From Cellulomonas sp. (lineage in GTDB: Bacteria; Actinomycetota; Actinomycetes; Actinomycetales; Cellulomonadaceae): a stretch of 64,000 nucleotides of DNA. The notes beneath the pieces were generated by a model. That model had not been told where the DNA came from, did no database searches, and worked only from the letters and a program-made list of their open reading frames with translations. The DNA is taken from positions 1 to 64,000 of the forward strand of contig JADGOR010000002.1 in NCBI GenBank assembly GCA_017882855.1, read 5' to 3'. This document shows, in pieces, positions 18,871-29,585 of the stretch. The position numbers and the translations under genes are program-made. The first letter of the stretch is position 1. Every line of letters starts with the position of its first letter.

Positions 18871-19295
18871 CGCCCGACCCGGCAGCTCACGTGATGCACA
18901 CGCCCGCGGACGACGAGGCGGGGCCACTCGACCGGTTGCGCGAGCGCATCGGTTCCCTGTTCTCCTCCCGCGCCGAGATCGAGGCCGTCGAGGAGCGCGC
19001 GGAGACCAGGCGGCAAGGCACGACCGAGGTCGCCGACCTGGTCGAGCGGCACCCTGCCGTGGTCTCGGGCGTGCTGCGCAGCGTCACCCTGCGACCGCGC
19101 ACCGGCGTGCCGGCGCTCGAAGCCGCCCTGTTCGACGGATCGGGAACTCTCGACCTCGTGTGGCTCGGACGTCGGGAGATCACCGGGGTCGACCCGGGTC
19201 GCCGGCTCCGGGTCAGCGGGTTCGTCTGCATGGCGCACGGGCGCCCGACGATGTTCAACCCGCGCTACGAGCTCAAGGCGCATGCCGGTGAGTGA
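18867..19295 (+). CDS. OB-fold nucleic-acid-binding domain protein
   Basis: A 142-residue protein with an N-terminal helical part and a C-terminal OB fold (VVSGVLRSVTL ... LEAALFDGSGTLDLVWLGRREITGVDPGRRLRVSGF). This resembles the tRNA-anticodon-binding-like OB folds. It corresponds in position to Rv2694c-type proteins in the dut-trk neighbourhood. It is coupled by 4-base overlap to DUF3710 and overlaps the DUF3159 start by 14 bases, so the three form one operon with dut. Confidence 0.82.
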   Translation: MTPDPAAHVMHTPADDEAGPLDRLRERIGSLFSSRAEIEAVEERAETRRQGTTEVADLVERHPAVVSGVLRSVTLRPRTGVPALEAALFDGSGTLDLVWLGRREITGVDPGRRLRVSGFVCMAHGRPTMFNPRYELKAHAGE

Positions 19296-19953
19296 GGCGA
19301 CGCCGCCGAGCCGCGGGATCAGCGCCATCCTGGGCGAGGACTTCTCGCTCGAGGACGCGATCGGTGGCAAGCGGGGGCTGGCCGAGTCGGTCATCCCGGG
19401 CCTGGTGTTCGTCGTCGTCTACCTGGCATCGACGTCGCTCGGGGCCGCGCTGGTCGCGTCCGTCGCGGTGGCCCTCGCCGCTGTCGTGGTCCGCCTGGTG
19501 CAGCGGGGACAACCGACCCAGAGCCTGTCCGGGATCGTGGGCATCGCGATCAGCGCGATCTGGGCGTGGCGGTCCGGGCAGGCCGAGAACTTCTACGCGT
19601 GGTCGCTGTGGACCAACGGCGCGTACCTGGTCGCGTGCGTCGTCTCGATCGCGGTCCGTTGGCCACTGGTGGGGATCGTGGTGGGACTCGTCCGGGACCA
19701 GTCGACGGCCTGGCGATCCGACCGCGCGCTCGTCCGGTTGTTCCGATGGGCGACGTGGCTCTGGGCGGCGATGTTCGCCCTGAGGCTCGCGGTGAAGCTC
19801 CCCTTGTACTTCCAGGCCGACGTCGGATGGCTCGGCGCGACCCACCTGGCCCTGGGAGTGCCGCTCTGGGCCCTCACTCTGTGGCTGACGTGGCTCCTGG
19901 TCCGGAACGCAAGAGCTGTTCCAGTAGCTCAGCGTCCGTCTCAGCTCCCGTGA
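19282..19953 (+). CDS. DUF3159 membrane protein
   Basis: A 223-residue integral membrane protein with about six hydrophobic segments. The N-terminal GISAILGEDFSLEDAIGGKRGL, then LVFVVVYL and later GLVRDQSTAWRSD, are typical of DUF3159. Function unknown. It is the last gene of the dut operon. Its 3' end overlaps the 3' end of the convergent RCK gene by 80 bp, so both strands are coding there. A GTG two codons downstream is an alternative start. Confidence 0.86.
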   Translation: MPVSEATPPSRGISAILGEDFSLEDAIGGKRGLAESVIPGLVFVVVYLASTSLGAALVASVAVALAAVVVRLVQRGQPTQSLSGIVGIAISAIWAWRSGQAENFYAWSLWTNGAYLVACVVSIAVRWPLVGIVVGLVRDQSTAWRSDRALVRLFRWATWLWAAMFALRLAVKLPLYFQADVGWLGATHLALGVPLWALTLWLTWLLVRNARAVPVAQRPSQLP

Positions 19954-20560
19954 CGAACAACAGCTCGTCGCCGGCCTCGATCGTGTCGTCCACCGACGGG
20001 GCGATCGGCCGGTTGCCCCGGACGATGCAGGCCAGGACCGTGTCCGGGGGCCATTCCACCTGACCGACGCGGATCCCGCTGAGCGGCGACTCGTGCGGGA
20101 GCGTCATCTCGAAGATGTCGGCGCCGGACTGATGGAACGTGAAGATCCGGACCAGGTCCCCGATCGCGACCGCTTCCTCGATCATGGCGGTCATGCTCCG
20201 AGGCGTCGACACGGCGACATCGACACCCCACGCCTCGTCGAACATCCACTCGTTCTTGGGGTTGTTGACCCGCGCGACGGTTCGGGGCACGCCGAACTCC
20301 GTCTTGGCGAGCAGGGTGATGACGAGATTGGCCTTGTCGTCCCCGGTCGCCGCGACGACGACGTCGCACTCGTCGACGTGTGCCTCGGCGAGCGAGACGA
20401 GCTCGCACGCGTCGGCCAGGAGCCACTCGGCGTCGGCGACCTGGGCGACGCGCATGGCGGCCGGCTGACGGTCGATCAGGGTGACCGAGTGCCCGTTCCC
20501 GAGGAGCTCGCGGGCGATCGAGCGGCCGACGGATCCGGCTCCGGCGATGACGACGCGCAT
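19874..20560 (-). CDS. RCK/TrkA-type NAD-binding potassium-transport regulator (CeoC-like)
   Basis: A 228-residue cytoplasmic protein. The N-terminal Rossmann RCK-N domain has GAGSVGRSIARELL and the acidic LIDRQ end of beta-2, so it should bind NAD(H). The C-terminal RCK-C domain covers about residues 140-220. Such proteins gate Trk/Ktr-type potassium uptake. It pairs with the upstream RCK gene, with start and stop sharing one base. No TrkH/KtrB membrane subunit is encoded in this window; the KimA-like importer next door is the only nearby candidate partner. Confidence 0.88.
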   Translation of the reverse strand: MRVVIAGAGSVGRSIARELLGNGHSVTLIDRQPAAMRVAQVADAEWLLADACELVSLAEAHVDECDVVVAATGDDKANLVITLLAKTEFGVPRTVARVNNPKNEWMFDEAWGVDVAVSTPRSMTAMIEEAVAIGDLVRIFTFHQSGADIFEMTLPHESPLSGIRVGQVEWPPDTVLACIVRGNRPIAPSVDDTIEAGDELLFVTGAETDAELLEQLLRSGPGATSATE

Positions 20561-21222
20561 CACACCACCACCGGTGGGCTGGTGAGGATCCGTTCGACCG
20601 CGGGCGCGGCCTCGGCGAGCATCAGCACGTGCACCAGGTCGTGCTCCTGCAGCACGGTGTCCGGGCCCGGCACGATCCCCTCGCCGAGCCTGGTCAGGAA
20701 CGCGACCCGGACGTCGGCTGCCTCCTCGATCGCGTGGATCGGCCGGCCGATCCACGCCGCGTGGAGGTGGACCTGGGTCAGGGCGACCTTGCCGGAGGAG
20801 TCGCGGTAGTCATCGGTCATGCCGGCGGGGAGCAGACGCCGGAGCACCTGGTCCGCGGTCCACCGCACGGTGGCCACGGTCGGGATGCCGAGACGCTGGT
20901 AGATCTCCGCGCGGCCCGGGTCGTAGATCCGGGCCACGACGTTCGAGACCCCGAAGGTCTCCCGCACGACGCGCGCAGCGATGATGTTCGAGTTGTCGCC
21001 GTCGGACACCGCGGCGAAGCCGTAGGCCTCGTCGATCCCGGCTTGCTGAAGGGTCTCCCGGTCGAAGCCGATCCCGGTCACGCGCTTCCCGGTGAACTCC
21101 GAGTCCAGCCGCCGGAACGCATCGGGGTTCTGGTCGATGATGGCGACGGAGTGGCCCTGGTCCTCGAGGATCTGCGCCAGCGTGGCGCCGGCGCGGCCAC
21201 ATCCCATGATCACGAAGTGCAC
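20560..21222 (-). CDS. RCK/TrkA-type NAD-binding potassium-transport regulator (CeoB-like)
   Basis: A 220-residue RCK protein with an N-terminal nucleotide-binding motif (MGCGRAGATLAQIL and IIDQN) and a C-terminal RCK-C domain. It corresponds to CeoB of mycobacteria, which is also paired with CeoC next to dut. It should form a complex with the downstream RCK protein and sense NAD(H) or another nucleotide. It is divergent from the KimA-like gene with 101 bp between starts. Confidence 0.88.
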   Translation of the reverse strand: MHFVIMGCGRAGATLAQILEDQGHSVAIIDQNPDAFRRLDSEFTGKRVTGIGFDRETLQQAGIDEAYGFAAVSDGDNSNIIAARVVRETFGVSNVVARIYDPGRAEIYQRLGIPTVATVRWTADQVLRRLLPAGMTDDYRDSSGKVALTQVHLHAAWIGRPIHAIEEAADVRVAFLTRLGEGIVPGPDTVLQEHDLVHVLMLAEAAPAVERILTSPPVVV

Positions 21223-21309
21223 GACGGATCACGCTATACCCCGCGCGTGCGCGCACGGAACCGTACGAGCGGGGCGTGGTCCCCGGCGCCGTCATCGGCG
21301 CGATGTGTC

Positions 21310-21315
21310 TAGCAT
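21310..21315 (+). promoter_or_regulatory. -10 element (TAGCAT) for leaderless KimA-like gene
   Basis: TAGCAT ends 8 bases before the GTG of the importer gene, implying a leaderless mRNA. There is no room for a c-di-AMP riboswitch like that in front of Bacillus kimA. Confidence 0.5.
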
Positions 21316-21323
21316 GAGGCCCT

Positions 21324-23354
21324 GTGTCGGACATCTCAGGCGCCATCAAGCGGTTGCTCGTCGGGCGACCCGTCCGCAGCGACAACCTCGGGCAGACGCT
21401 GCTCTCGAAGCGCATCGCGCTGCCGGTGTTCGGCTCGGACGCGATGTCCTCGGTCGCGTACGCACCGGACGAGATCCTGCTCACCTTGTCGATCGCCGGG
21501 TTGAGCGCAGCAGTCGTGTCGCCGTGGGTCGGACTGGGCGTCGTTCTCGTGCTGGGCACCGTGGTGGCCTCGTACCGGCAGAACGTGCACGCCTATCCGT
21601 CCGGCGGCGGCGGCTACGCGGTCGCGACGGAGAATCTCGGGCCGCGCGCCGGGCTGACCGTCGCGAGCGCGCTGATGGTGGACTATGTGCTGACGGTCGC
21701 GGTCTCGATCTCGCAGGCCGCGCAGTTTGCGGCGGCCGCAATTCCGTCCCTCCGCAATCACGAGGCCCCGTTCGCGATCGCCCTGATCGCGATCCTGGCC
21801 CTGATGAACCTCCGGGGAGTGCGGGAGTCGGGCACCGCCTTCGCGGCCCCCACCTACCTGTTCGTGATCGCGATCGGCGTGATGATCGTGGTCGGTTTCG
21901 GCCGGCTCGCGCTCGGCAACCTGCCGATGGCGGCGAGCTCGGTTCTCGACGTCGCGCCCCAGTCCGGCTTCGAGACCGGACTGATGGGGCTTGCGGGCGG
22001 GTTCTTGGTGCTGCGCGCGTTCGCCTCCGGTTGTGCGGCGCTGACCGGGGTGGAGGCCATCAGCAACGGCGTGCCGGCCTTCCGCAAGCCCAAGAGCAAG
22101 AACGCGGCGGCGACTCTCCTCTCGCTCGGCGTGCTCTCGGCGGTGATGATGATGGGCATCCTCGTGCTGAGCCGCATCACCCAGATCCACTTCGTGGACA
22201 TCCCAGCGTTGCAGCTCAGCAACGCCGGGGTGCCGGTGGGTGCCGACTACGTGCAGGACCCGGTGATCGGACAATTGGCCCACGCCATCTTCGCCGGGTT
22301 CCCGCTGGCCTTCTACTTCGTTGCCGCGGTGACCGGGCTGATCCTGGCGCTGGCCGCGAACACGGCGTTCAACGGCTTCCCGGTCCTCGGCTCGATCCTG
22401 GCCCGCGACGGATTCCTGCCGCGCCAGCTGCACACCCGCGGTGACCGGCTGGCCTACTCGAACGGCATCGTCGCGCTGGGGGCTGGGGCGATGGTGCTCG
22501 TTTGGGCGTTCGACGCACAGGTGACGCGGTTGATCCAGCTGTACATCGTCGGCGTCTTCGTCTCGTTCACGCTCAGCCAGCTCGGCATGGTGAAGCACTG
22601 GACTCGCCTGCTGGCGGAGGAGCACGACTCGCGGGCGCGGGGCAAGATGATGCGCGCCCGCGCGATCAACGGCTTCGGCATGGTCCTGACGTTCACGGTG
22701 CTCATCGTCGTTCTCGTCACGAAGTTCGTCCGCGGGGCGTGGATCGCGATCCTCGCCATGGTCGTGATCTTCACGATCATGCGGAGCATCCGGCAGCACT
22801 ACGACTCGGTGCACGAGGAGCTCGCTCTCGGCACCGAGCGGGAGGCTGCCCGCGCGCTGCCGAGCCGCGTGCACGCGATCGTGCTCGTCTCCCGGCTGCA
22901 CAAGCCGACGATGCGGGCCATCGCCTACGCCCGAGCGGCCCGATCGTCCGTCCTCGAGGCCGTCACCGTGGGTGTCGATCCGGGCGAGGTCGACGCGCTC
23001 CGCGCCGAGTGGACTGCTCTCGACCTGCCGGTGGCACTCAAGGTGCTCGACTCGCCCTATCGGGAGATCACCCGGCCGATCATCGACTACGTCCGCTCGA
23101 TCCGCCGCGAGAGTCCCCGAGACCTCGTCGTGGTGTACATCCCCGAGTACGTGGTCGGGCACTGGTGGGAACAGATCTTGCACAACCAGAGTGCCTTGCG
23201 CCTCAAGAGCCGCCTGCTGTTCACCCCGGGCGTCGTCGTCGCGTCGGTTCCGTGGCAGCTGCGCTCGTCGGAGCTCGCGGTGCGCGCCGCGGGAGATGCG
23301 GCCGGCTCGGACGTTGAGGCGTCGGCGCTCGGTCCGGATCCCGATGACGGCTGA
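21324..23354 (+). CDS. KimA-family potassium importer (APC superfamily)
   Basis: A 676-residue membrane protein with about 12 spans and a C-terminal cytoplasmic universal-stress-like domain (about 510-650). Stretches match what I recall of Bacillus subtilis KimA (YdaO): FGSDAMSSVAYAPDEIL, SYRQNVHAYPSGGGGYAVA, TGVEAISNGVPAF, and near the end QILHNQSALRLKSRLLF. KimA is a high-affinity proton/potassium symporter controlled by c-di-AMP. Databases often name this group simply APC or amino acid permease. The divergent RCK pair supports a potassium role. The 3' end overlaps the methyltransferase start by 11 bases. Confidence 0.82.
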   Translation: MSDISGAIKRLLVGRPVRSDNLGQTLLSKRIALPVFGSDAMSSVAYAPDEILLTLSIAGLSAAVVSPWVGLGVVLVLGTVVASYRQNVHAYPSGGGGYAVATENLGPRAGLTVASALMVDYVLTVAVSISQAAQFAAAAIPSLRNHEAPFAIALIAILALMNLRGVRESGTAFAAPTYLFVIAIGVMIVVGFGRLALGNLPMAASSVLDVAPQSGFETGLMGLAGGFLVLRAFASGCAALTGVEAISNGVPAFRKPKSKNAAATLLSLGVLSAVMMMGILVLSRITQIHFVDIPALQLSNAGVPVGADYVQDPVIGQLAHAIFAGFPLAFYFVAAVTGLILALAANTAFNGFPVLGSILARDGFLPRQLHTRGDRLAYSNGIVALGAGAMVLVWAFDAQVTRLIQLYIVGVFVSFTLSQLGMVKHWTRLLAEEHDSRARGKMMRARAINGFGMVLTFTVLIVVLVTKFVRGAWIAILAMVVIFTIMRSIRQHYDSVHEELALGTEREAARALPSRVHAIVLVSRLHKPTMRAIAYARAARSSVLEAVTVGVDPGEVDALRAEWTALDLPVALKVLDSPYREITRPIIDYVRSIRRESPRDLVVVYIPEYVVGHWWEQILHNQSALRLKSRLLFTPGVVVASVPWQLRSSELAVRAAGDAAGSDVEASALGPDPDDG

Positions 23355-24597
23355 GCCGGGGAACGGCGCGCTCGTCGCTCTCGACGTCGGGTCCGTCGCT
23401 CACGGCGGACACTGTGTGGCCCGGTACGACGGGCGAGTCGTCTTCGTCCGGCACTCGCTGCCCGGCGAGCGAGTGCTCGCGAGACTCACCGACGCCGCAC
23501 CGGACGCGCCGTTCTGGCGAGCGGACGCCGTCGAGGTCATCCAGGCGTCCCCGGACCGGGTCCCGTCGGCGTGGCCGGCGGCGGGTCCGGACGGCGTCGG
23601 CGGCGGGGAGCTCTCGCACGTCTCGCTGGACGGTCAGCGCCGGTGGAAGGCCGCCGTTGTCGCCGAGCAGCTGCAACGGCTGGCCCGGATCGAGCGCGAC
23701 GTGGTCGTCGAGGCCGCACCGGGCGACGCGGAACGCGGCGGACTCGGCTGGCGGACCCGGATCGAGCTCGTGACGGACGCACGTGGGAAGGCGGGGATGA
23801 CCCGGCACCGGAGTCACGAGGTCGTCCCGCTCACGTCGATGCCGCTCGCGAGCGAGGCGATCGCGGACCTCGGACTCTTCGACCGGAGCTGGCCCGCGGA
23901 CACCCGTATCTCGGTCGCGGCGCCCGGATCCGGCGACCGACCGGTGATCCTCGTCGGCGGCGCGGTGTGGGGGAGCCACGGCCCGGACAATCGCGCGAAC
24001 GCGCGCACCTCGGTCCGCGAAGAGGTCGAGGCGGCGGGCGAGACGTACCGCTACCGGGTCGCCGCCGATGGGTTCTGGCAGGTTCACCGCTCCGCACCGA
24101 CCGTGCTCGTCAGCGCCGTGATGGCGGCGCTCGGGGATGTCGACGGCGCGCGCGTGCTGGACCTCTACTCGGGCTCGGGACTCTTCACGGCGCCGCTGGG
24201 TCGGGCGGTCGGGCGGAGCGGCTCGGTGATCGCGATCGAGGGTGACCCGCGGGCGGTCCGCGACGCGCGGCGCAACGTGCACGAGAGTCGCCACGTCGAG
24301 CTCCGGCACGGCCCCGTCGAGCGGTTGCTGGCGGCCGAGGAGGGTGGCGCGGTCGATGCAGTCGTGCTGGACCCGCCGCGGGTGGGCGCCGGACGCCGCG
24401 TCATCGGTCAGATCGCGGAGCGAGCCCCGGAGCGTGTCGTCTACGTCGCGTGCGACCCGGCGGCCCTGGCGCGCGACCTCTCCTACCTGGCCGGGCACGG
24501 GTACCGGCTCGAGGACCTTCGCGCGTTCGACCTCTTCCCGATGACCCACCACGTCGAGTGCGTGGCCGTCCTTTCGCGAGTGCGCGGGACGGATTAG
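23344..24597 (+). CDS. TrmA/RlmD-like RNA uracil-C5 methyltransferase, without the Fe-S cysteines
   Basis: A 417-residue SAM-dependent methyltransferase. An N-terminal TRAM domain (about 10-60) precedes the catalytic Rossmann domain, with VLDLYSGSGLF as the SAM loop, DPPRVGAG, and the nucleophile Cys in VYVACDPAALARDL. In RlmD/RumA-type enzymes four Cys hold a 4Fe-4S cluster after the TRAM domain. Here the matching stretch reads SAWPAAGPDGVGGGELSHVS, with no Cys, so the cluster is absent. The target (m5U in 23S rRNA or tRNA) cannot be decided from sequence. The gene ends in TAG, which also begins the -10 box of aconitase. Confidence 0.88.
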   Translation: MTAEPGNGALVALDVGSVAHGGHCVARYDGRVVFVRHSLPGERVLARLTDAAPDAPFWRADAVEVIQASPDRVPSAWPAAGPDGVGGGELSHVSLDGQRRWKAAVVAEQLQRLARIERDVVVEAAPGDAERGGLGWRTRIELVTDARGKAGMTRHRSHEVVPLTSMPLASEAIADLGLFDRSWPADTRISVAAPGSGDRPVILVGGAVWGSHGPDNRANARTSVREEVEAAGETYRYRVAADGFWQVHRSAPTVLVSAVMAALGDVDGARVLDLYSGSGLFTAPLGRAVGRSGSVIAIEGDPRAVRDARRNVHESRHVELRHGPVERLLAAEEGGAVDAVVLDPPRVGAGRRVIGQIAERAPERVVYVACDPAALARDLSYLAGHGYRLEDLRAFDLFPMTHHVECVAVLSRVRGTD

Positions 24598-24600
24598 GAT
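24595..24600 (+). promoter_or_regulatory. -10 element (TAGGAT) for aconitase
   Basis: TAGGAT overlaps the stop codon of the methyltransferase gene. The predicted start of transcription (about 24607) falls inside the 18-bp palindrome that follows. Confidence 0.45.
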
Positions 24601-24601
24601 G

Positions 24602-24619
24602 TATCTTGATATCAAGATA
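24602..24619. promoter_or_regulatory. Perfect 18-bp palindrome, probable repressor operator for aconitase
   Basis: TATCTTGAT|ATCAAGATA is a perfect inverted repeat, AT-rich in a roughly 70% GC genome, and lies just after a -10 box and 17 bases before the aconitase start. The size and symmetry fit a MarR-family dimer. In Streptomyces coelicolor the MarR-type regulator TamR controls aconitase and other citrate-cycle genes and binds sites with a TTGAxxTCAA core, as far as I recall. A repressor acting here is likely; its identity is inferred. Confidence 0.75.
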
Positions 24620-24636
24620 AATCGGGGGAGAGCGGC

Positions 24637-27393
<2,757 letters not shown>

Positions 27394-27489
27394 GGCGGCC
27401 CCCTCCGGCGGTGCCCGGGTGGGCCGCGGAGTGGATGGGGGACGAACCGGAGGGTGCGTCTCGGTGACGTCGGCGGGTCGATTGCGGCC

Positions 27490-27495
27490 TACAGT
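27490..27495 (+). promoter_or_regulatory. Possible -10 element (TACAGT) for dxs
   Basis: TACAGT lies 55 bases before the dxs ATG, with a TGACGT 19 bases upstream as a weak -35 candidate. The spacing is long, so support is limited. Confidence 0.3.
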
Positions 27496-27550
27496 GGGGC
27501 TCTTGACCACGGCGCCGGGGTTGCACTGGCGCGCCACGAGCGGAGAACCC

Positions 27551-29443
27551 ATGGGAGTCCTGGACCAGATCCGTGGACCCGCCGACCTGCGTCGGCTCGG
27601 GCACCGGGCCCTGGTCCAGCTGGCGCAGGAGATCCGTGAGTTCCTGGTCCAGTCCGTCTCGAAGACCGGCGGCCACCTCGGGCCGAACCTCGGCGTCGTC
27701 GAGCTGACGATCGCTCTGCACCGGGTGTTCGAGTCGCCCAAGGACCGGATCGTGTTCGACACCGGTCACCAGGCCTACGTGCACAAGCTGCTCACCGGAC
27801 GCAAGGACTTCTCCGAGCTCCGCCAGCGCGGTGGCCTCTCCGGCTACCCCAACCGGGGCGAGTCCGAGCACGACATCGTGGAGAACTCGCACGCCTCGAC
27901 CGCGCTGTCCTGGGCGGACGGCATCGCCAAGGCCTATGCGCTGCGCGGGCTCACCGATCGCCACGTCGTAGCGGTGATCGGCGACGGTGCGCTGACCGGC
28001 GGCATGGCCTGGGAGGCGCTCAACAACATCGCCGACGGGCACGACCGTCGCCTCGTCATCGTCGTCAACGACAACGGGCGGTCCTACGCTCCGACGATCG
28101 GCGGACTGGCGCGGCACCTCGACTCGTTGCGCGTCGCCCCCGGCTACGAGAACGTGCTGTCGTGGGGGAAGCGCTTCCTCAAGCGCACCGGGCCACCCGG
28201 CCGACTCGTCTATGAGGCCTTGCACGGCCTGAAGAAGGGCATCAAGGACGTCGTCGCGCCGCAGGGCATGTTCGAGGACCTCGGGATCAAGTACCTCGGA
28301 CCGGTCGACGGTCACGACGTCGAAGCGGTCGAGCGGGTGCTCCGGGTGGCCAAGCAGTACGACGGTCCGGTGATCGTGCACGTGATCACCGAGAAGGGGC
28401 GCGGCTACGTCCCGGCCGAGGAGCACGTTGCCGACAGGTTCCACGCCGTCGGCCGGATCCACCCCGAGACCGGCCTGCCCATCGCGCCCGCGCGGTTCGG
28501 CTGGACCTCGGTGTTCGCCGACGAGATGGTCAAGATCGGTCGCCGGCGTCCCGACGTCGTCGCGGTGACCGCCGCGATGCTCGAGCCGGTCGGCCTGGCG
28601 CCGTTCGCGACCGAGTTCCCGAGTCGGATCTTCGACGTCGGGATCGCCGAGCAGCACGCTGCGACCTCCGCCGCCGGGATGGCGTTCGCCGGGCTGCACC
28701 CCGTGGTGGCGGTGTACGCGACGTTCCTCAACCGTGCGTTCGACCAGGTGCTGCTCGATGTGGGCCTGCACCGGGCCGGGGTGACCTTCGTGCTGGACCG
28801 GGCCGGCATCACCGGCGACGACGGGCCGAGCCACCACGGCATCTGGGACCTCGCGCTGTTGCGGATGGTCCCCGGCCTCAAGCTTGCTGCGCCGCGCGAC
28901 GAGGACACGCTGCGAAGTGCGCTGCGCGCTGCCGTCGAGGTGGACGACGCTCCGACCGTGATCCGCTACCCCAAAGGTCCGTTGCCGGAGCCCATCCCAG
29001 CGATCGACGCGCTCGAGGGCGTGGACATCCTCGGCCGCCACGGCGAGGGGACCGGCCCCGACGTGCTGATCGTCGGGATCGGCGCCTTGGTCCCGCTCGC
29101 GCTCGAGGTTGGCGCGGAGCTGGCCGCGCACGGCACCCGCGCCACGGTGGTCGACCCTCGCTGGGTCCTTCCGGTCGAGCCCGCGCTGCTCAAGCTGATC
29201 GGGGAGCACACCGTCACGGTGACGCTCGAGGACGGCATCGTCGACGGTGGGATCGGCGCGCTCGTCGCCCAACGAGCGCTCGAGCACGGTCTTCGCTCAC
29301 CCGTGCACGCGATCGGCGTCCCGTTGCGCTTCATCCAGCACTCGAGCCGGAACGAGATCCTCGACGATCTGGGTCTTCGGGCCGGTGACGTCGCCCGCGA
29401 CGTGCTCGCTGTCGTGGCCCGCCTTCAGACCGGTTCGGACTAG
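27551..29443 (+). CDS. dxs: 1-deoxy-D-xylulose-5-phosphate synthase
   Basis: Condenses pyruvate and glyceraldehyde 3-phosphate to DXP, the first step of the MEP isoprenoid pathway and also a precursor for thiamine and pyridoxal in some bacteria. The 630-residue protein has the transketolase-like layout: the early [18 protein letters not shown], the thiamine-diphosphate motif [16 protein letters not shown], the catalytic Glu region [12 protein letters not shown], and a C-terminal transketolase domain. The ATG at 27551 follows a GGAG. The upstream in-frame extension overlaps aconitase and is not coding. It may be co-transcribed with acnA or use its own promoter. Confidence 0.96.
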   Translation: MGVLDQIRGPADLRRLGHRALVQLAQEIREFLVQSVSKTGGHLGPNLGVVELTIALHRVFESPKDRIVFDTGHQAYVHKLLTGRKDFSELRQRGGLSGYPNRGESEHDIVENSHASTALSWADGIAKAYALRGLTDRHVVAVIGDGALTGGMAWEALNNIADGHDRRLVIVVNDNGRSYAPTIGGLARHLDSLRVAPGYENVLSWGKRFLKRTGPPGRLVYEALHGLKKGIKDVVAPQGMFEDLGIKYLGPVDGHDVEAVERVLRVAKQYDGPVIVHVITEKGRGYVPAEEHVADRFHAVGRIHPETGLPIAPARFGWTSVFADEMVKIGRRRPDVVAVTAAMLEPVGLAPFATEFPSRIFDVGIAEQHAATSAAGMAFAGLHPVVAVYATFLNRAFDQVLLDVGLHRAGVTFVLDRAGITGDDGPSHHGIWDLALLRMVPGLKLAAPRDEDTLRSALRAAVEVDDAPTVIRYPKGPLPEPIPAIDALEGVDILGRHGEGTGPDVLIVGIGALVPLALEVGAELAAHGTRATVVDPRWVLPVEPALLKLIGEHTVTVTLEDGIVDGGIGALVAQRALEHGLRSPVHAIGVPLRFIQHSSRNEILDDLGLRAGDVARDVLAVVARLQTGSD

Positions 29444-29467
29444 CGCGCGCCCCCCAAAAGTGCAGTG

Positions 29468-29486
29468 TGACCTGCGTCTCAGGTCA
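29468..29486. promoter_or_regulatory. Inverted repeat TGACCTG-N5-CAGGTCA upstream of pflB
   Basis: A perfect 7-bp inverted repeat with a 5-base spacer lies 99 bases before the pflB start. It could bind a dimeric regulator that responds to oxygen or redox. It does not match the Rex, FNR or DosR consensus sequences I know. Confidence 0.5.
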
Positions 29487-29585
29487 AAGGTCCCATGTAT
29501 TTGCAGACCCCGAGACGTAGCGTCGGAGACGTCGGTACAACGGCGTCGATCGCCCCACCAGGGCGAGTTGAGGGAGTGCAGCGCG

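Noticed and set aside
27394-27550. Riboswitch upstream of dxs
   Set aside because: The 157-bp gap has no thiamine-diphosphate or other riboswitch core that I can recognise.
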